Assembly (NCBI GenBank): GCA_945859605.1 | Contig: OX243811.1 | Coordinates: 35,358,750 to 35,422,749 of the forward strand | Direction of reading: 5' to 3' | Source: Lumbricus rubellus | Lineage: Eukaryota > Annelida > Clitellata > Crassiclitellata > Lumbricidae | DNA: 64,000 bases | Part shown: piece by piece, positions 22,000-36,000 of the stretch | Layout of the letters: each line of letters opens with the position of its first letter | Position numbering within the stretch: the first letter of the stretch is position 1 | The notes under the pieces: model-generated | The model's input: the letters and a program-made list of their open reading frames with translations, nothing else | Databases searched by the model: none | What the model was told of the DNA's origin: nothing | Made by a program: the position numbers and the translations under genes

Positions 22000-24900
22000 G
22001 AACAACAGTCGGTCGTCAATCCTTTCAATCAGCGCTTCTCATGAGGAGAACCAACACCACCCCTACCCAAAAAACATAACAAAACCAATAAACAGACCAA
22101 ACCAGGTAGGAGTGGTCATGAAGAAAATGAGCATGAGGAAAACAAAGATTAAAGGAGACTGGGGGAATGATGAGGAGGAGAGATCCTATGATGATGGTGA
22201 ACAGAAGAAGCAACCACACGTAGAAAACTACGAAAATTTTAATTTGAGGACAAACTTATTTACTCCGCAAGAGAGGACAACCTTTTTTGTTTATGTGCAG
22301 ATATTTTTGTCAACAGATGCATTTTCAGCTATGTTTAGCCATGCACGAGTAACTTTAAAATCTGTGATTAAATGTCGTGGCTCATTTTTGTTCAAATATA
22401 AACTAATTGTTTTATGCAGTATACTTGTCAGATGCAAATAAAGGCTACTCACTTACTTACCATCTTCAGACAGACTAGAATGGTAATCAAGAGTATTTAG
22501 TTAATTATAACTGCAGCTCACCCAGACTGACATTCTCTGCTTGTCTGTCTACATCATGCTGTCCTCTTCCTTATATGTCTCCTTGTGTGCCTCTGTGTGT
22601 ATCTATGATATAGACTTTGGTTGGTGGGGTGCTATATGCCTCTAGGTTGAAGGGCTCAATGATGGCTGCCCTGGCAGTGGTCCTAATGGAAACTGTAATT
22701 AGCAGCTGCAAATGATGGTCTGGAAGAGCCCTTAATAGGGCCCACTCATCCTCCCTATCAATTCATTCAAAGGGTATTCCTGTCTCTCCCTCCACACACT
22801 CTCCATCACTATCTCTCTCACTCCCTCTCTGTCTGTCTGGATATCTCCCCTTCCTGCTCATCTGCAAACGCTTCCACCACTTTCCCACCCTCCTCCCAAA
22901 CATAATACTATGCAATGATTCACTAGGACCCTTCCCCTTCCCTTTATTATCCAGCATCCCTCTCACCACCACTGCTGCTGCTGACAAGGACGGGGGGGGG
23001 GGCTCAGCTCCATCCCTGGGTAAGTGTCAGCCTGTGTAGAATCCTGGGGCAGCTTGGGGCAGATGTCACCCTTTGTGGTCTTTGATTGGAAGACCGCATG
23101 CCTCCACAGCAACACTGGTCAGATAGAGGATGACAGAAGACAATGAAGGAGGATCTGAAGTGCAAACATTGTGGAAGACAAAGCCACACTAGAACAACAC
23201 TGTAAGGATGAGTCACAACTTAGAAGGCAAAACCTGATGGGATGGAATGAATGGCAGATTGCAGAGACAGAAGTAGAGATATAGAGAAGCAGATATGGAG
23301 AAACAGACAGATGGGGCATTCCGAGGCCACAGTTCCTTGTCTGCCAATTGGAACCACTCGCTGGTTGGCCAAATCATCCTGAAGGCAATGTTGATCAGCC
23401 TAAAAATAGGTCAACGACTTTCTCACCAGACAGACAGACAGAGAGACAGACAGACAGACAAGTGCATGATGGTACATGAACGGTGGTCGTTGGTAGGGTA
23501 GGGCTGCTGCTGCTGCTGCTGTATTTGACGCAAGTCAATTTGCGTAAGCAGGCTTGTACATCCTATGCAATCGGAGGCAGACCTTCTGCTGCCGCCGTCT
23601 AACAATTGACGGCACCAATAAAACACTTGCCATGTGAACCCGGATGGTCAATTGGCAGCTCCAAACACAACAAGACACTGCCCTTCTTGGCCAAAATCAC
23701 CCACCCATCTCTTCCAAGCATTAAAGGCATCAGCTAGCAGAAAATGCATAGAAGACTAGAAGAGTTGCTTTAGCAGTGTAAACATGTGGACACCTGTAGA
23801 CCAACGGATTTCCATAGACAGTTAGCAGACAGTACCACAGGTGGTGGCATTTTTGGCACACTCAATATGTACAGCACCACCTTCCAGCAGTCCACTGGTA
23901 GAAAAATTCAATCTGCTATGTGCTAACAGATGAACCGTCATTGCATCTATCTCAAAGTGCAAGACGTGAAATGGCTATTAAACTTTCACATCCGAGCACT
24001 GAACTTGGTATAAGATTTCTGTACACTCCATAATATACTTCCTTGAGCAGTGCCATGCTGCAGTCAAACTCGATCCCCTGCACTCCGTACCGTGGATATG
24101 GATTATGCATCTGCATAGAGTCACCAAATTTGGGGTCAGCAATTGATGATGCCTTCTATGATAAATTCTTGTTTTATTAGAATGAAAGGATGAAGAGGCT
24201 TCCAGTGTACCATAGCAATTATGAAGTCGACCTCAGGTAATACAATTTTAGTCCCTGCCCTTCTCTGTCTAAGATGTACCCAGTTATAAATTTTTTAAAT
24301 GCAAAGAGGATGTAGACTGCAGGAAAGCAATTGAAATGCTCAATTCTCATGGTTTTGCAACTTCTAAGGTTTTGACTTCTGATTCATTTAGAACTAACAG
24401 ATTGATTACCATTTTACGAGTTCCATGCCTCCATTAGTCTGAAAAGGGTATTTCTACAGCAGACTCAATAAAAGTGGAAAACTGCAGTTTGGGTACTTAA
24501 TGTCTCTGCACATGCACGATTACAGAAACAACTGAAACATACAGCAACAGATAATTTATATGTACAGCAACAGGTTCACAACAGCTCAGGTGCTCTCAAT
24601 TCAGGTTACATTACCTTAAGCGCAAACAGCCCCAGCGAATAGGTCAGGACACACTGGAGGGCTTACCTTAGATCAAAATTCCACCAGTGCTTGAACCAGA
24701 AGAAACAGACGTCATGCTTTACAAACGTAAATCACCACGTTTATTAAGCCAATGGCATAGCCATAGTCTGCTTTTGCAATTCGCTTGTTTTCCAATTGAC
24801 GGCTTGTACGAAACTTGATTCGTGCAATGACATCCACAGAACTTGGGTTAAAAATAGCAGTCCCAAACTCTTTGACAGGTGAAGAACAGACAGACGAAGC

Positions 24901-27045
24901 GCAACAGTTAAACTCCAGACAAGGCTATGTCAGTCGCGGCAGAGTGAAAGAGTCGCCTGATATACAAACGCCAAATAAATATATACAATAAACTAAACAT
25001 TAGCTTCAAACGACAGCTACTTTTATCGTGACACGAATAATCCCAGTCGAGAGTCGAAGAAAAACATGGCCGGCTGCAGGCCAACAATACCACTCTAATG
25101 ATTCAACGTCGCCTATAAACTCATATACGATGTAGTCTGATTAACAAACATATAATATAAACTAATAAACAAAAGTTATCGTTTTAATCAATCATACTCG
25201 TTCGTAGGCGAATGTTTATAGACTTCAAAGCTAGCACCCAGTTCTAAATATGCTAAAAGACTATATATGTTCGACCGGAGATGTCAAGATTGAACCTACT
25301 AGAGCATGGCGGCTGCCATTGCCGAGTTAAATGAAATTCGTTGCAAAAATACAATCTTATTATTTAAAATAAATTCGGTAGGCAGAGAGTCAAGATCCGA
25401 AGTAAGGCAGGAAGACAACCGGACGGACGGCTATTATAAGATGGATGATGTAGTCGCGAAAAATCATTTACAAGGCCTGCACTAATGAGCAATCTCGGGA
25501 GCGTAGGCCTAATCGAGTCGCAAAAGGCAATGCAATTAAGAATCGATGAGCCGTACAAGTAAACGATTCGACCTATTTTTCTGGTCCCAAGTCAAGAGAA
25601 ATCGCTAGTCCACTGATTTGGCTCAGATTCTCGGCGTAGAGACGGTAGAGCAGTTCTTAAAACTGTCCGCGGGCGAAGCGCGGTGTCCTCGAGCGATATT
25701 GTAGGAATGGGGTCGAAGGTCCAGGAGCTATGCCTAAGAAAGGTAAAGGTCGAGTCCCTGGTCAAGTAAGCTTCGAATAGGCCTATCTGGCGTAGAGAGA
25801 GGGCCAATTCCATCCAGCTGGCAAACGTTCGACTGCCTTGCTCGATCAGTGCTCACGCTTCCTGGCAGAATTCCAAATTTCTGCCTCGACAATGGCAGCC
25901 AAAACGTAAGTTGTTCAAATTTGTCGTCCTTGCAAGCGCGCCGAAATTGTTTACAACGTGGTAAGCCATATAGGCCTATTAGAACGACATGACTAATTAT
26001 AATCATGACCTAATTTCTTAAATCTATTCCACGCATTTTAATTCATAATTTTGGACATCTGAGCTTAGACTGAAGTTTAAGTGTGTTTCCAAGACGTCGC
26101 ATTCATTGTTGAAATAATCCATTCATAATTAATAATCTCCTACGACAATTTATTGACACAATGAAGAAGCTCAGAATGATGGCAGAGCCCTGTGGAAGTC
26201 ATTGAACTCCATATTCGTATCCCCGCTGTCGCCTTCTGAATGCCCACTTTCATCCGATGAACCTCGATCTTGGCCACTATTATAAGGATGCCACATCACT
26301 TAGGCCTAACTCGAACTCCATATGCAGCCACTCGAGTTTGCACCCCACCCAATGGTCAGAGGTGGGCGGGGTGGTCCATAAGCCATCTGAATAGCTTGAG
26401 GGTTGAGGTGAATTAGGTGAGAAGCTGTGACCATAACTTAATTGTATTGACCTGGAAATTTAGGTTTCTCACTCAGACCCCGGCCCCTTTAAAGTGGGAA
26501 AACGACCAGTGGCGACGACAGGATTTCAGTTTTGGGGCAGGGCTTTTTTTAACGTGCAGTTGTGCACAAAATGTGCAGTTCTAAATGGATTTGTGCAGTC
26601 ATAGAAGCACTTCTGTACAGTTAAAACTAGGGGGAAAAGGTCATTGTCATCCGATTGAAAGTAATTTACCATGGATAATAGAAAAGGAAAGTTGCGCAGT
26701 TCTAAAAATTGTTTAAAAACAGCCCCGTTTGGGGGGCTGAACTCACGGAGGAAATTTTCTATTTCATTCGCCCACAAATTTCTGGCAACCTTTTTTTAGT
26801 CATTAGGTCGAAATCTCAGAAAAATTAGCTTTAGCCATTTGGTTAAAATCTCAGGCAAATTCCCCATTTTCGTTGCCAAAATTTCTGACAACTTTTTTTA
26901 GTCATTCGCTTCGTTGGGGGGGGGGGGGACTGATAATGGAAATATTTCATCTGGCGCTGCCACTAAAAATTACCTGCAGACAGGTCTCTGCAACTGTAGC
27001 ATGTATTTACCTCTAATTTTGCAGTACAGAGTACAGACCTGCATC
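22000..27045. other. intergenic region between RASGEF1 and BRAP, no recognisable gene
   Basis: Minus-strand RASGEF1 begins at 21883, so its promoter and any 5' UTR exons should be here. Visible content: a possible LINE tail at 22430-22465 (AATAAAGGCTACTCACTTAC), CTG and CAGA microsatellites (23425-23520), a poly-G run (22991), and a less AT-rich, CpG-containing stretch at 25380-25930 that could be a promoter. A 59-codon plus-strand frame starts at 25305 (MAAAIAELNEIRCKN) but has no known similarity. Confidence 0.5.
26538..26727. mobile_element. hAT-like MITE, family B, copy 2
   Basis: Same body as the copy at 3869 (AACGTGCAGTTGTGCACAAA, AAATGGATTTGTGCAGT), ends CAGGGCTTTTTTT and AAAACAGCCCC. 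TTTGGGG-like sequence lies on both sides. Confidence 0.88.
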
Positions 27046-27053
27046 CATTAACA

Positions 27054-27225
27054 CAGTGGTTCCCAACCCATGGCCCGCCAGGCCTTGATTCAATTATAGC
27101 AATTTATGATTTTAGTTCATTAAATTTTAGTCTTTTGGCCCCCTAATGTAATTCAACTAAGAAAAAGTCGTGTCGTCCAACTTAGAAAAATTGTCCATAA
27201 AGTCAAAAAAGGTAGGGAACCACTG
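27054..27225. mobile_element. hAT-like MITE (CAGTGGTTCCC type)
   Basis: 172 bp, ends CAGTGGTTCCCAACCC and GGTAGGGAACCACTG, flanked by an exact 8-bp CATTAACA at 27046-27053 and 27226-27233. The CAGNGGTTCCCAA terminus is widespread among animal hAT elements. Confidence 0.92.
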
Positions 27226-27818
27226 CATTAACATATGCACGATTTTGTTGGATAGATCGATCTAGCCCACTGCTCTGTATCCAAGCATGTACACAACATC
27301 GGACATCATTCTGGTTTCTGTTTATTTCTAACTTTACTTGTTTGTCTTCTACACACCGTACTACATGCATTAATTCCATATAAAATTAGTTATACCATGT
27401 ATATAATTATAAGAATCATATACATGCATATAATTACACGAACTACTGAACGTGCAACTTGGAAATGTTAATCAACAGCACAAAATGCATGAAACGGCGG
27501 TGGATGAAAAACGGAATAAACAATGAAGTGAGAGTTGTCTTATGGACATATTTCTGCACCATCTTGCGACAAATTCTTAAGGCGCCGGCAGGTTCTTAAA
27601 ACATATTTATGGCACGCGATCTGCTGCTCGATCGACCGACAAGGGATCAGCCTATTAACATCACATGTATTAATATGACAACAGTTGAAAGCCAAAAACA
27701 ACGTAATTGCTACTGTAGCAAAAGACAGATGTGTGTATCGTCACAGTCGTCAGCCTCTGAACTTTGGATGATGATGATGATGATGATCCGAAGATGCATT
27801 CGATCGACGACGGATCAA

Positions 27819-30800
27819 TCACCTGCCCTTCTTGCGCGGTTTCCTCCCGCTGCCAGATGGCGTTGCAGACGACATGGAGGCGGAAGATGACTGAACGACG
27901 ATTGAACCCTCCTGCAGCTCTTGCTGCGTCACTTCCTCCGATGTCTCCAGCTTATCCTTCGCCTCCAGGTAGAACATTACATCACGCAGTTGCTCTTGTA
28001 AATCCGTCATTTCCTGTTAGAGTTCAAGAGTAGTTGCTAGTTAAGGTCATTTATTGCAGTGAAAATACTCATTTACAGGCAGGATGCTATCTTGCTCCCT
28101 CCTTCCTACCCCCACCCGGCTTCTTCACCGGTCATCAGAAAGGGAAAAATGTTGATGGTAGCTAGAATGTACATGGTAACTGATGTGTCTTTCACCACTC
28201 GGTTCTGCATATGTAATAAATTGAACCTCTGTTGCTGAACAATAGCTTAGCCGTACATAAGGTCCTTCAGAGACTCAAGTCAAAAGACTTCTGTAAACTA
28301 AGTGATGTGCAATTACCCTAATTTACAGCAGATTTGGCAGTGTCCATTACTGGTTCTAAGAAAGCTGCTAGTGAATCTATTTTGAGGCATTAGTAGTCTC
28401 GTTAGTCTGTTGATCTATCGCTTGCTACAAAAACCTCCATAATGGGACGTTTAGAACATCAGTAAAAAAATTCCTACATTCAAGAGTTACTACATGGAAG
28501 AGAAACTTTAAAAAAATGCAACCTAACAGAAGAATTATGTAGCGCCTCTTTATATGTAAACCAACTCTATGCTTTCCACAATCACACGCTGAACTATACT
28601 GAAAAGGAAGATGCAATCGTATCTCGTGCCTCATCCTTCTTCGCAAGTCGTTGTTCAAGGTCCGACACTCGCGTCTGCCACTCGATCTGGTTCTCTCGCA
28701 GACAACGGTTCATCTCGCGTTCTTCCTCCAACTCGGTCACCATCTTGTTTACTCTCGCCGTCAGCTAAACAACACAAAACAATTGCAGTTGGTCACACAG
28801 AGAAAGTCCAGAAAGTACACGTGAATCTGTTGCTAAATGTACAATAAAACGTTCAACATGCATAAACAGAAATGTAGAAATTTGAAGCATGGTTAGTCTG
28901 CCATGTGAAGTACAGCTGGATATTCACTTGGGAAATTTATTTCAAGTCTTAGGTCTACTACTGAAATTTAGCTTCAACATCTTAAAAAATTCATACATCG
29001 AAAAAATCATCAAACAAATTGATGAATAACGCTGATGATAAAATCTTGGTATTCTTCAATTTTCCTCCAAGAGACATTGCATGCAGACATTGAACATCCT
29101 CTGATGCTACGTTTTCGTCTAGGTTTTTGTTACATGCTTTCGTCATTTTATTACTTTGACTGTTTTAGTTTCAACTATCGTTTCTGGCTGGTTACACAAT
29201 AGTTTTAGTTTATAATATCATTATCGCTTTTTCTGTAGTTTTCGTTTTACTTTTAGTTAGCTTAAGTTTTCGTTAAAGAAGATTTTCTTCTTAGGTTTCA
29301 CTAACGAACAACACTGGTTCTGTACCAGGTTGTGATCACACTGATCAGTGTAAGAAACTAGTTAGAATAAATTGGCCTCTTTCACCTAAAGGTGTCCAGA
29401 TCATAGCAAGTCACCCAGAGCAGTCTACTCAGACCAAAACAAAGTTACAATGCAACACAATGTACGTATCACCAATTCACCATAAACTAGAACACAGCAA
29501 GTCAGTCATCTAATTACCAGATTGGATCGTTTCTCTGCCACTTGTTTCTCTTTGACCACAAGCGCTAATTGTTGGTCGCGTTTTGTTATTTCGTCCAGTG
29601 CCTTCTTCACCTGACATTCAATCTCTTCAATCTAGAACAATGACATATATATTTTATTGTGATTGTGATCAAGTTATATGCGTTAGAAGTAAATCATTAT
29701 CACACATCAACTGCATCTGATCTCAGAGAAGTCAATCACCTCTATTCGGTTTCTAGTTTCAATCAAATAAAATTTTAAAAAATTCTGCCAAAGAATTTAT
29801 TGATTATTCCAAATTCTAATACATTTTGTTAACAACTTCCAGGAAAAGGATGAAAAAATAAAACCATTAATTTAATCAATTTTTACCTAATGCCATAAAT
29901 CAAACAAGTTAAAAATCCAACTGGTTTTATCTAAACCTGGAAAAATTACCCATTTTAATTGAACGTTTTAGATCTGATCACTGGAAAAGTAAAATTCTAC
30001 AAAATCTAACACTAACTGAAAGCATATGCTTCATTTTGGATGATATTTCGTGCAAAGCACATCATCGATTCAAACTCCCAAATGCAATGTCATCTGCTCA
30101 ATTTAGCAGCACATAATCTCAATTATGAAGACCTTGCGCAAGCTGTTTTTATTGTCTATTCTTAATCTGCTGCAAGTGGAGGAAATGCCGAGAAAAGTCT
30201 TGTCCTGAACTGTCTTTGGATCTTGCGCTTTGGTCTCGATCTCAGTGCCAAATTGTCTCGGTCTGAACTATCTTGGTTTTGAATTTTTAAATCTTGCACA
30301 CATAATTCTACGCTAAACTAGAAAGATAACCAAAGATATTGTCATGGACCTTACCTGTCGATTCTTGTGCATCTCGATTGATTGAATCTTATCCTCAAAG
30401 AAATGTCGCTGCGACTCCAACTGACTCGTCAGCAGATAAGTGTACTACAAAAAAACCACAGAAGCACCAGATGCAAATAAACTCAGATGGTGTGGTGTGC
30501 AGCAGGTGAGTAAGTGGAAACAGATAATATTTGCCTAGGGCAAAGGAGTTCAAACGGTCAAACGAAAGGTCTTATGCTAATGAAAGTCACATCCATGCCA
30601 TACCATCATCTACTACCATAGGTAAAGCACTGTTGCAGTCAGGAAAATACTCAAATCTGAGATTGTTAGGCGCGGTGGTATAGTGGTGGCGTTGTTGCCT
30701 TGGAACCGGAAGGTTCGAGGTTCGAATCCACCTCGCCCTGTAAGGACCTTGGGCAAGTCCTTCACTCACAATTGCTCAGCGCTTCGGTGTGAAACTTCGA

Positions 30801-33003
30801 TGCAGTGTCCACTCTGCATTCGGGAGCGCCTCTGAGTAGAGAGAGCTTGAAGGGGCGCTATAACAAGTGCACATACAAACAAACAAACAACACCAATGAT
30901 ATCTAACGACACCACCCACAGCAATTAACTGGATGGCGACGACTACAACCCACAAACCCCCCGCTGAACATTAGTTACCTCGAGGTTAAGTGAATCGATC
31001 TTTTCCTCGTGGAAAAAGTTTCCACGTTCGTCAATCTCCACAAGTTTTCCATCTGTCTTGTTCTGAACGAGACGATGAACGTAGTTGTCTCCAGTGTAGT
31101 CCCACACGCGGTTGCTGCCGAGCTGCATCGAATACGTGTGCGCCGTCTCCTTGAAGTGACCGTATGCATGTCCGTTGGCATAGCGACCGCATCCGACGAC
31201 GCCACAGATCAAACAGATCCACAGATTCTGCAGACGTCATCGACAGAGTAAATGAAACATTGTAATAATAACCAATGTTTGTTTCAAATTAAATTAAATC
31301 ACTTAATTTAAAAGTCACTAAACATAACAACACAACAATCGTCATCATCATAGTTGCTAATCCAACTAAACTAACGGAACCACTGAAATCATTACAACTT
31401 GTAATAGAATCACATAATTTCATTAACATCTATAATTATAATTATAGTTATAATTTCTGACATTTATTACTATTATTTCATCACAATTTATCCTTGGCGT
31501 TCAACCACATGGATCTCTAACTGCATGTTCCTCTGTTGGCTGACAATTCGCGCCTCAGATTCACACTTCGGTGTGACCTAGCGCATGTTACAAATTTATT
31601 TAATAATAATAAATAATAATAATAACAACTCAAGACAGATAACATACAAGTATATATGTTAACCAGGACCCAAATGACTATTGTTATGCTCCTATATATT
31701 TGAATCCAGATCTGTCCGCTTAATCTTGTCAGCTGTTGAAGTCTGTAACATACCTCGTGAGCATCACACTGGAAGCAACGGTTGTCGGCAACTGCAACGG
31801 GAGTCTGAATGTAACGACACACGGGACAACTGCAACACAATTTCACGCGTTGCTTCATTAACATTTAACGACTAAGAAGACATTCAGGAAAGAATGCTAA
31901 AAAGCACATTTCATTTTTTATTTTTATTTTTAAGTAAGCTATATAGTTAATATCCATCTGATATAAATACAGGCTTGTATGAAAAAAGAGTGTGCAAGAG
32001 AGAGACAATAGAAAGACAGACGATGAGACTGAGGGAGAGACTTGAAGAGACAGACTAACCTCGTATCGTCCCAGTTGGCCAAACATGAGCTGTGGAAAGA
32101 GTGATTGCAAAGGATCGTCAGAATACCATCCACTGATTCGTCCTGACATCAAAACAAACAAGTGACAGCACTTGACACAACTCATCTATGAACACATATA
32201 ATATGAATGCATGCCTGCCTCTAAGTCTGCTTGCTTCTGTGTCTGCCTGACAGTTTCTGGATGTCTACACTCAAAGAGTATGTTAACCCTGACTGATTTA
32301 TAGTTGTTCTAGCAAAATTTATGCAAAAACCAATGCCTAGTACCAGGATCAATTCACAATACACTTGTGGTTAAAAAAAACTAGTTACACTACCGGTTTA
32401 AAAAATAGAATTATGATTTGTTCTGCAACGAACCATAAGATGGATCCAAACATTTACATATCGTCATCATTCTCCACGCCTTACCATTCGTTCGAGGCAG
32501 ACCGTGCAGACGGGCAATTCTGTGGCACCAGGAACCTGGAGGCCAGCTCCCTGTGAACAGAACAAATACACTGACATTCAACCATCACAAAGACATGGCA
32601 TCATCACAAGAAGCAACAAAGCTACAATATAAGCAGGTACTACATGTATACTAGCAGCAAATCAAGTACAGGATCGCTGCTCTTCAGCGCTCCAGTCTGG
32701 CGCTGCCTGCTGGACCTCGCTGCTGCCTACCTTAGCGAGCTCTGTATCGCTACTCTTAGTGATCATCACTTGAGTCGATCTCTTCATTCGGCTGAACAAG
32801 GTCTGCCTAGTATCCCTCTTGCTCACACTTCCACTAAGCAGAATCGTGTCTTCTCGGTGGCAGGCTCCATGACGTGGAATCTCCTCCCATTTCTAAAACT
32901 CCTTCGCAGGCATTCCTCTCATCTTAAAACAGTTTTATTCGGTTGTCCTGAGGTTGGGAATGCCTCTAAGCAGTCCACCTGAAGAGGGACTACACAAATT
33001 ATC

Positions 33004-33040
<37 letters not shown>

Positions 33041-36000
33041 CAATAATACATCAGTTGACAGAGAAGAGTGCTAGGACACAAAGCACACGACAAGAGGCAG
33101 AGGACTTTACATGTGTGATAGACAGAAAGTAAGAGTGGCAGACGATTAAATTAGAAACCTGGCTGACCTCTGATTAAATTAGAAACCTGGCTGACCTCTG
33201 ATTAAATTAGAAACCTGGCTGACCTCTGATTAAATTAGAAACCTGGCTGACCTCTGATTAAATTAGAAACCTGGCTGACCTCTGATAAAATTAGAAACCT
33301 GGCTGACCTCTGACGATTGCAGAGACTCGACACGAGCAACGTAGACCATGTGACAAATCTCCGGCTCAATTGAGTTGAATGGTTTGTTATTGAAAGTCGT
33401 GAAGAATTCATCGGCGTCCACCTGTCAATCAAAACATGTATTTATCCACCTGTCAATCAAAACATTTATTTATCCACGGTCTGCAAAGCTGTTAACGTCA
33501 TGATACAGTATCACTAAAAGTTGGCATTGGCAATATTCTTTTCATTATCACACCGAGCGCTGCGATAACTTTATGGACATTGTTGAGAAATTTAATCCGA
33601 ACTCAGCAATACTAAATGACAAATACTATTTCCACTGTGCATGGTTTCTTATTTTGTAATTTCCACAAAATAAAATGACTGACAGCTAATTAGCAAAGAG
33701 TTCTTAGTTTATGGTAACGGTAACGCTCAGGAACGAAGAGCGCACGTACTCGTTATCAAGCCTCGCTACCCTCCTAAAGGTTGACTCAACCTTCTATTCA
33801 GTAGATGGTGTTTGTAGAATAACCAGCAGGACTGGAAGGCACCTTGCATGGCTAACAAGAGATAAATTCAATTCATATAATAGCTTGTCATCATTCGTTC
33901 ATACTAAGAATTGTAATTGTACTGTAGTTTGTCAGTTTTAAATTAAACGAAGATATTGTACATAGTTCGCTATAAATTTTAAATATTAAGTTACTGTTTT
34001 TTTAGAGAGACAGGCAGACAAAAGCTCGTTACAAACCTGATGTCGAAACTTCAAGAGGACCATGTACTCGTTTGGTGTACTGCCTCGAATGATCTTGATC
34101 CGTTCAAGACCTGGACTAAAATCAGAAAATAAAGAGAATTTCAATGAGAACATTCAGTTGAAGCTTCACCTCAGTGGGCAGCACTCGCTTTGCCACAACT
34201 GAGCTGATATGAAAAAGCTCATCTCATGGCACAAACTTTGCATATTAACCTGCTAGTTTCATAAGTACCAAAACAACAGCAAGTGTGTAAAGAACTGATA
34301 TATATCTGAAGAACAGAACAGAAGTCTTCACGTAAAGTTAGCAGATTTACTTATGCTATATGCAACATGCTGCAATGGTTCCAAAAGCACAAACAAGTGA
34401 CCAGCACTTTTAAAACAAGTGTAAGAACAAGCGTCGAATCCATAAATGACGAAAAAATCTGTCACTCACTTGATCGGTGCTACGTATTGGATGAGGTCAT
34501 GTGACGTAAGCGTTGCAGGTACATTCAGCATGCAGATCATGTTGCTTCGTGACACCACGTCACCAGTCACTGACGTCATGTGACTGAAATGGAATCACAC
34601 AAACTCAGATCAAACATGTTTATGCTTCCCTTCTCAGTTGCAAAAGTCCCGTCTAGAGTGATGTGGAGAGACAATCTCGTCCATCGTCACCCACAACACG
34701 TAAGTCTTCCCATCCCTGCATGCTCTGTCCTCATGCCTCCCACAGGTTTTCTCCCTATCCCACCTCATCTCTGCAGATCTATAACCTCATTCCCAGCAAC
34801 AAGTTTTTACCAATTAAAATTTAAAAAATTTAACTTAAAAAGCTATATATAATCCTCTATATATATTTTATATATATATATTATATATATATCTGATTGA
34901 ATTAATAAAACACACAAAAAGAGATCATGGATACTGGTGGATCTGCCAACTTGTTAGCTAGAGCGGATTCAGTTTGTGTTCAAACGACCACATCACTGCC
35001 TAGTCCTGCCATAACACAATTTCAATACACAATGTACACAGGCGTTGACTGTCTTTCACTTCAATCAGTCAGTGAACATAGGTTAAAGCAACTCACTCTT
35101 CCTTGTACAGATGGAGAATCCCCTCAGTGGCTTCCACAGCAGGGTTTCCAGAGAAGAAGTGAATCAGAGAAGATGATGCTGCCAACGGCTTTTGCGGTCG
35201 ACAAAGCATCTTGGCATTTCCCGATCGAATGGACGATTCTCCGCCATTCTCAGCAGAGCCAGAGAGGGGGGAGGAGGAAGCATTGTCCACCGCAATCCCA
35301 GCATCACAACCTGATGTGAGTAGGACGCCAGATGATGATGGCGTGTCTTCAGTCTGACTTACTCGCGTTCCATGCAAGGATAGCGGTGCAGACGATGTCT
35401 GATCCAGTCGATCTGGATCTCCTTTCTTGGTTGAAGGGATCTGATCACTGCTAGCGTGGGCCAATGATGACGACGATGCCATATCAGCTCTTTCAATATC
35501 TACAACAATGTGTTTCCCAATTAATATCAGATATATAAAACCAATTTAACAATCAATATCAGATATCAAACCAATTCCTGCCTGCTTAAGGCCTTTGTAA
35601 AGCAGAGAAAATCATACGCCAATGGCATTTTCTTATACGACTGACTTCTGTTGAACTTTCAGCTCAAACGTCACATCAGAGACAGCCAAACAATTATTCT
35701 TGATCAGCTGCATGGCAACACAACAAGATGTGAATTTCACAGATTTCTGAACTAATGCACCATGGCATACGTTTGGGTGTTACCTTGGTCGTAGGTTTCG
35801 ATGGTAATTGTGTGATAGTCTCTCCTTCCTTTGTAGATCTGGAAGTCTTCGTTCGTCAGTTGGAGCAACCGCAGTGGATGATGGGAAGCTGATGACGAGA
35901 CGACTGACGCATAACTCTGCTTCACGAAACCACTTTCCACTTCAGTCGCTGAAAAGCATCAGACAACTTCAGACAACAGAGACTATGACCAATCAATCAA

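Noticed and set aside
21959..22441. 160-codon plus-strand frame upstream of RASGEF1
   Set aside because: Lys/Asn/Met-rich with no domain, no splice support, and it ends in what looks like a retroelement-type tail (AATAAAGGCTACTC). Possibly a fragment of a repeat; not supported as a gene.
22763..23626. Several 65-75 codon frames on both strands near 23 kb
   Set aside because: Short, mutually overlapping, made of simple repeats (CTG, CAGA); no homology I can recognise.
25305..25484. Plus-strand ATG frame MAAAIAELNEIRCKN as a divergent gene start near RASGEF1
   Set aside because: Only 59 codons, no similarity, no downstream exon found; kept only as a note in the intergenic entry.
30668..30745. 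A functional tRNA gene
   Set aside because: Box A and box B are present but no cloverleaf with a proper acceptor stem can be formed, and the head is fused to the SINE body.
31009..31251. Plus-strand 80-codon frame and two extra minus frames at 31 kb
   Set aside because: Shadows of the BRAP UBP zinc-finger exon, which is the only frame matching the family.
35093..35319. Plus-strand 130-codon frame at 34927-35319
   Set aside because: Antisense to the Ser-rich BRAP exon 3; no recognisable domain.
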